Positions 5,614-6,760 of a DNA stretch of 6,760 nt are shown piece after piece. A model generated the notes under the pieces. The model was not told the DNA's origin. It saw only the letters and a program-made list of their open reading frames with translations, and did no database searches. The stretch is taken from NCBI GenBank assembly GCA_017543165.1, contig JAFYGL010000039.1, forward strand, positions 1-6,760, given 5' to 3'. Source of the stretch: Victivallales bacterium (GTDB taxonomy: Bacteria > Verrucomicrobiota > Lentisphaeria > Oligosphaerales > Oligosphaeraceae). The stretch's first letter is position 1. Each line of letters begins with the position of its first letter. The translations under genes were made by a program, and so were the position numbers.

Positions 5614-6760
5614 TTACTTATTGATTTCCGCCGCTATGGCGTCCTTTGTTTCGAAGCAGATGTCGGCGGGTGTCTTGCCCTGCTGCGGGTTGATTGGGGG
5701 CAGGAATGTCACAGTGATGTCCTGTCCCCACTTGGGGAAGCGCTTGTTTCGCGGCAGTGCCTTGAATGTGCCGTTGATAGCCACTGGCACGACAGGGACT
5801 TTGGCGTCGAATGCCAGTTGCGCAAAAGTGGCTTTGAACTCGCAGAGCGAGCCGTCCATGCTTCTTGTGCCTTCTGGGAATATCAGAATAGACTTGCCTT
5901 CCTTAAGTCCGTTGTGCAGTGTGGCGATGGATTTGCGAATGTCGCCGTTGATTTCCATGGGGACCGCGTTATGCCGCCGTGCGAAGCCCTTTGAGAAGAA
6001 GCCCTCGATATATTTGGAATACACGTAGAACAGGGTGGATTTGAACTTTGCGCTGCTCAGTCCAATGCACAGTGCAGGACCATCCAGATAGCTTTGATGG
6101 TTGGGGGCGAAAATGCATGGGCCATCAGGTATGTTTTCCTGGCCTTGCACCTTGTAATGTGAGATGCAGCGCAGATACATTGCCGCCATGAAGCGCAATA
6201 ATCCGTGGGTGATGCCCGCGTGTGGCAGTGGATATGCCTCGATTTGGGTATTTTCCGTTTTGCCAGAGCGCGCGTCTATTTCGGCTGCCAGTGCACGTGC
6301 CGTTGGATATTTTGCAAGAGCCTCGACCTCCAGCCAGATGCCCCAGTCGCTGTTAAGTGAACTGAGCAGGTTTAGTTTTGCCAGCGAATCCAGTCCCACT
6401 TCAAGTTCCAGGTGCTCGTCTGGCCCCACTTTTCTGCCCGATATTTTTTCAATTGAGGCGATGAGGTGCTTGTATGAATCCGTGTCTGGCGCTGGTGCGG
6501 ACGCCTGTTCCTGCTTGCGCTCGCCTGGCTTAGCATTGAGGTTTTCGCGTATGACGTGGCGGCGCAGTTTGCCCAGGCGCGTGCGGGGCAGGGGCGTTTC
6601 TTGTATGATCAGGTTCGCTATGCGCTTGTATGAAGGCTCCGCCTCGTTGAATGGCTCTATGACCTGGTCTATGATGGTCTGCCTGATGTTCACAATGCCC
6701 TTGGCGGATATGACCTCCATGTCCGGCACAGCCACGGCGACCAGGTTGCTGCCGTCGTCA
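5614..6760 (-). CDS. acyl-AMP ligase / acyl carrier protein / 1-acylglycerol-phosphate acyltransferase fusion (5' end outside window)
   Basis: The reading frame is open to the window edge, so the start lies outside; the GTG at 6733-6735 is internal. Counting from that valine, residues 1-62 are the C-terminal end of an AMP-forming acyl ligase, with the A10-type motif PLPRTRLGKLRR and lysine K56. An Ala/Pro/Glu-rich linker follows. Residues about 87-155 are an acyl carrier domain with GLDSL (phosphopantetheine serine S117). Residues about 175-373 are a PlsC-type acyltransferase with NHQSYLD (H213, D218) and FPEGTRS (286-292). A plausible role is to activate a fatty acid, load it on the fused carrier and transfer it to a lysophospholipid at the membrane. 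The order is opposite to E. coli Aas, which has the acyltransferase first. It converges on hisF and seems unrelated to the nitrogen genes. Confidence 0.9.
   Translation of the reverse strand, partial: DDGSNLVAVAVPDMEVISAKGIVNIRQTIIDQVIEPFNEAEPSYKRIANLIIQETPLPRTRLGKLRRHVIRENLNAKPGERKQEQASAPAPDTDSYKHLIASIEKISGRKVGPDEHLELEVGLDSLAKLNLLSSLNSDWGIWLEVEALAKYPTARALAAEIDARSGKTENTQIEAYPLPHAGITHGLLRFMAAMYLRCISHYKVQGQENIPDGPCIFAPNHQSYLDGPALCIGLSSAKFKSTLFYVYSKYIEGFFSKGFARRHNAVPMEINGDIRKSIATLHNGLKEGKSILIFPEGTRSMDGSLCEFKATFAQLAFDAKVPVVPVAINGTFKALPRNKRFPKWGQDITVTFLPPINPQQGKTPADICFETKDAIAAEINK

Noticed and set aside
6733..6735. GTG start for a 373-residue acyltransferase
   Set aside because: The frame stays open to the window edge with sequence typical of the interior of an acyl ligase, so the gene begins outside the window.

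Overview
The window comes from a bacterium that uses sigma-54 transcription. It carries complete genes for glutamate dehydrogenase, a glutamate-synthase-like GXGXG protein, a sigma-54 enhancer-binding regulator and the two subunits of imidazole glycerol phosphate synthase. It also carries the 3' part of an acyl-activating/ACP/acyltransferase fusion gene that runs off the right edge. The coding regions look moderately GC-rich and the central intergenic region is clearly AT-rich. The organism cannot be named from the sequence. A Gram-negative lineage is likely, and a Lentisphaerota/Verrucomicrobiota-type genome is only a weak guess.

Layout. On the minus strand, positions 2004 to 31 hold a two-gene operon: a small stand-alone GXGXG protein followed by gdhA. 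A short terminator-like hairpin sits at the gdhA stop codon. On the plus strand, 2460 to 5307 hold a NifA-like GAF/AAA+/Fis-HTH regulator, hisH and hisF, with overlapping ends (4 bp and 7 bp) that suggest translational coupling. The two operons diverge from a 455-bp control region (2005-2459). Past hisF, 5308-5613 contains no gene. It holds a palindromic repeat element with perfect 38-bp terminal inverted repeats and an internal 40-bp tandem repeat. A convergent minus-strand gene (5614 to the edge) follows.

Control region. Both divergent operons have a good -24/-12 (sigma-54) promoter. The leftward one at 2050-2067 matches the consensus at every fixed position, and the rightward one at 2380-2395 is a near match. 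Between them lie four TTACA boxes, two or three of them parts of TTACA-N5-TGTAA palindromes, spaced 32, 29 and 30 bp apart, so on the same face of the DNA. They are good candidate enhancer sites for the adjacent regulator. A striking array of 9-bp repeats in two opposed arms (seven GGGAC, then nine GTCCC) lies between these boxes and the leftward promoter.

How the parts may work together (inference). The regulator has the GAF domain type that in some NifA proteins responds to 2-oxoglutarate. It probably activates its own operon and the GXGXG-gdhA operon, so ammonia assimilation into glutamate and glutamine-dependent histidine/AICAR synthesis would share one nitrogen-responsive switch. Its sigma-54 contact loop reads GAFTDA instead of GAFTGA, a change at the position where an NorR substitution is known to relieve repression by the GAF domain.
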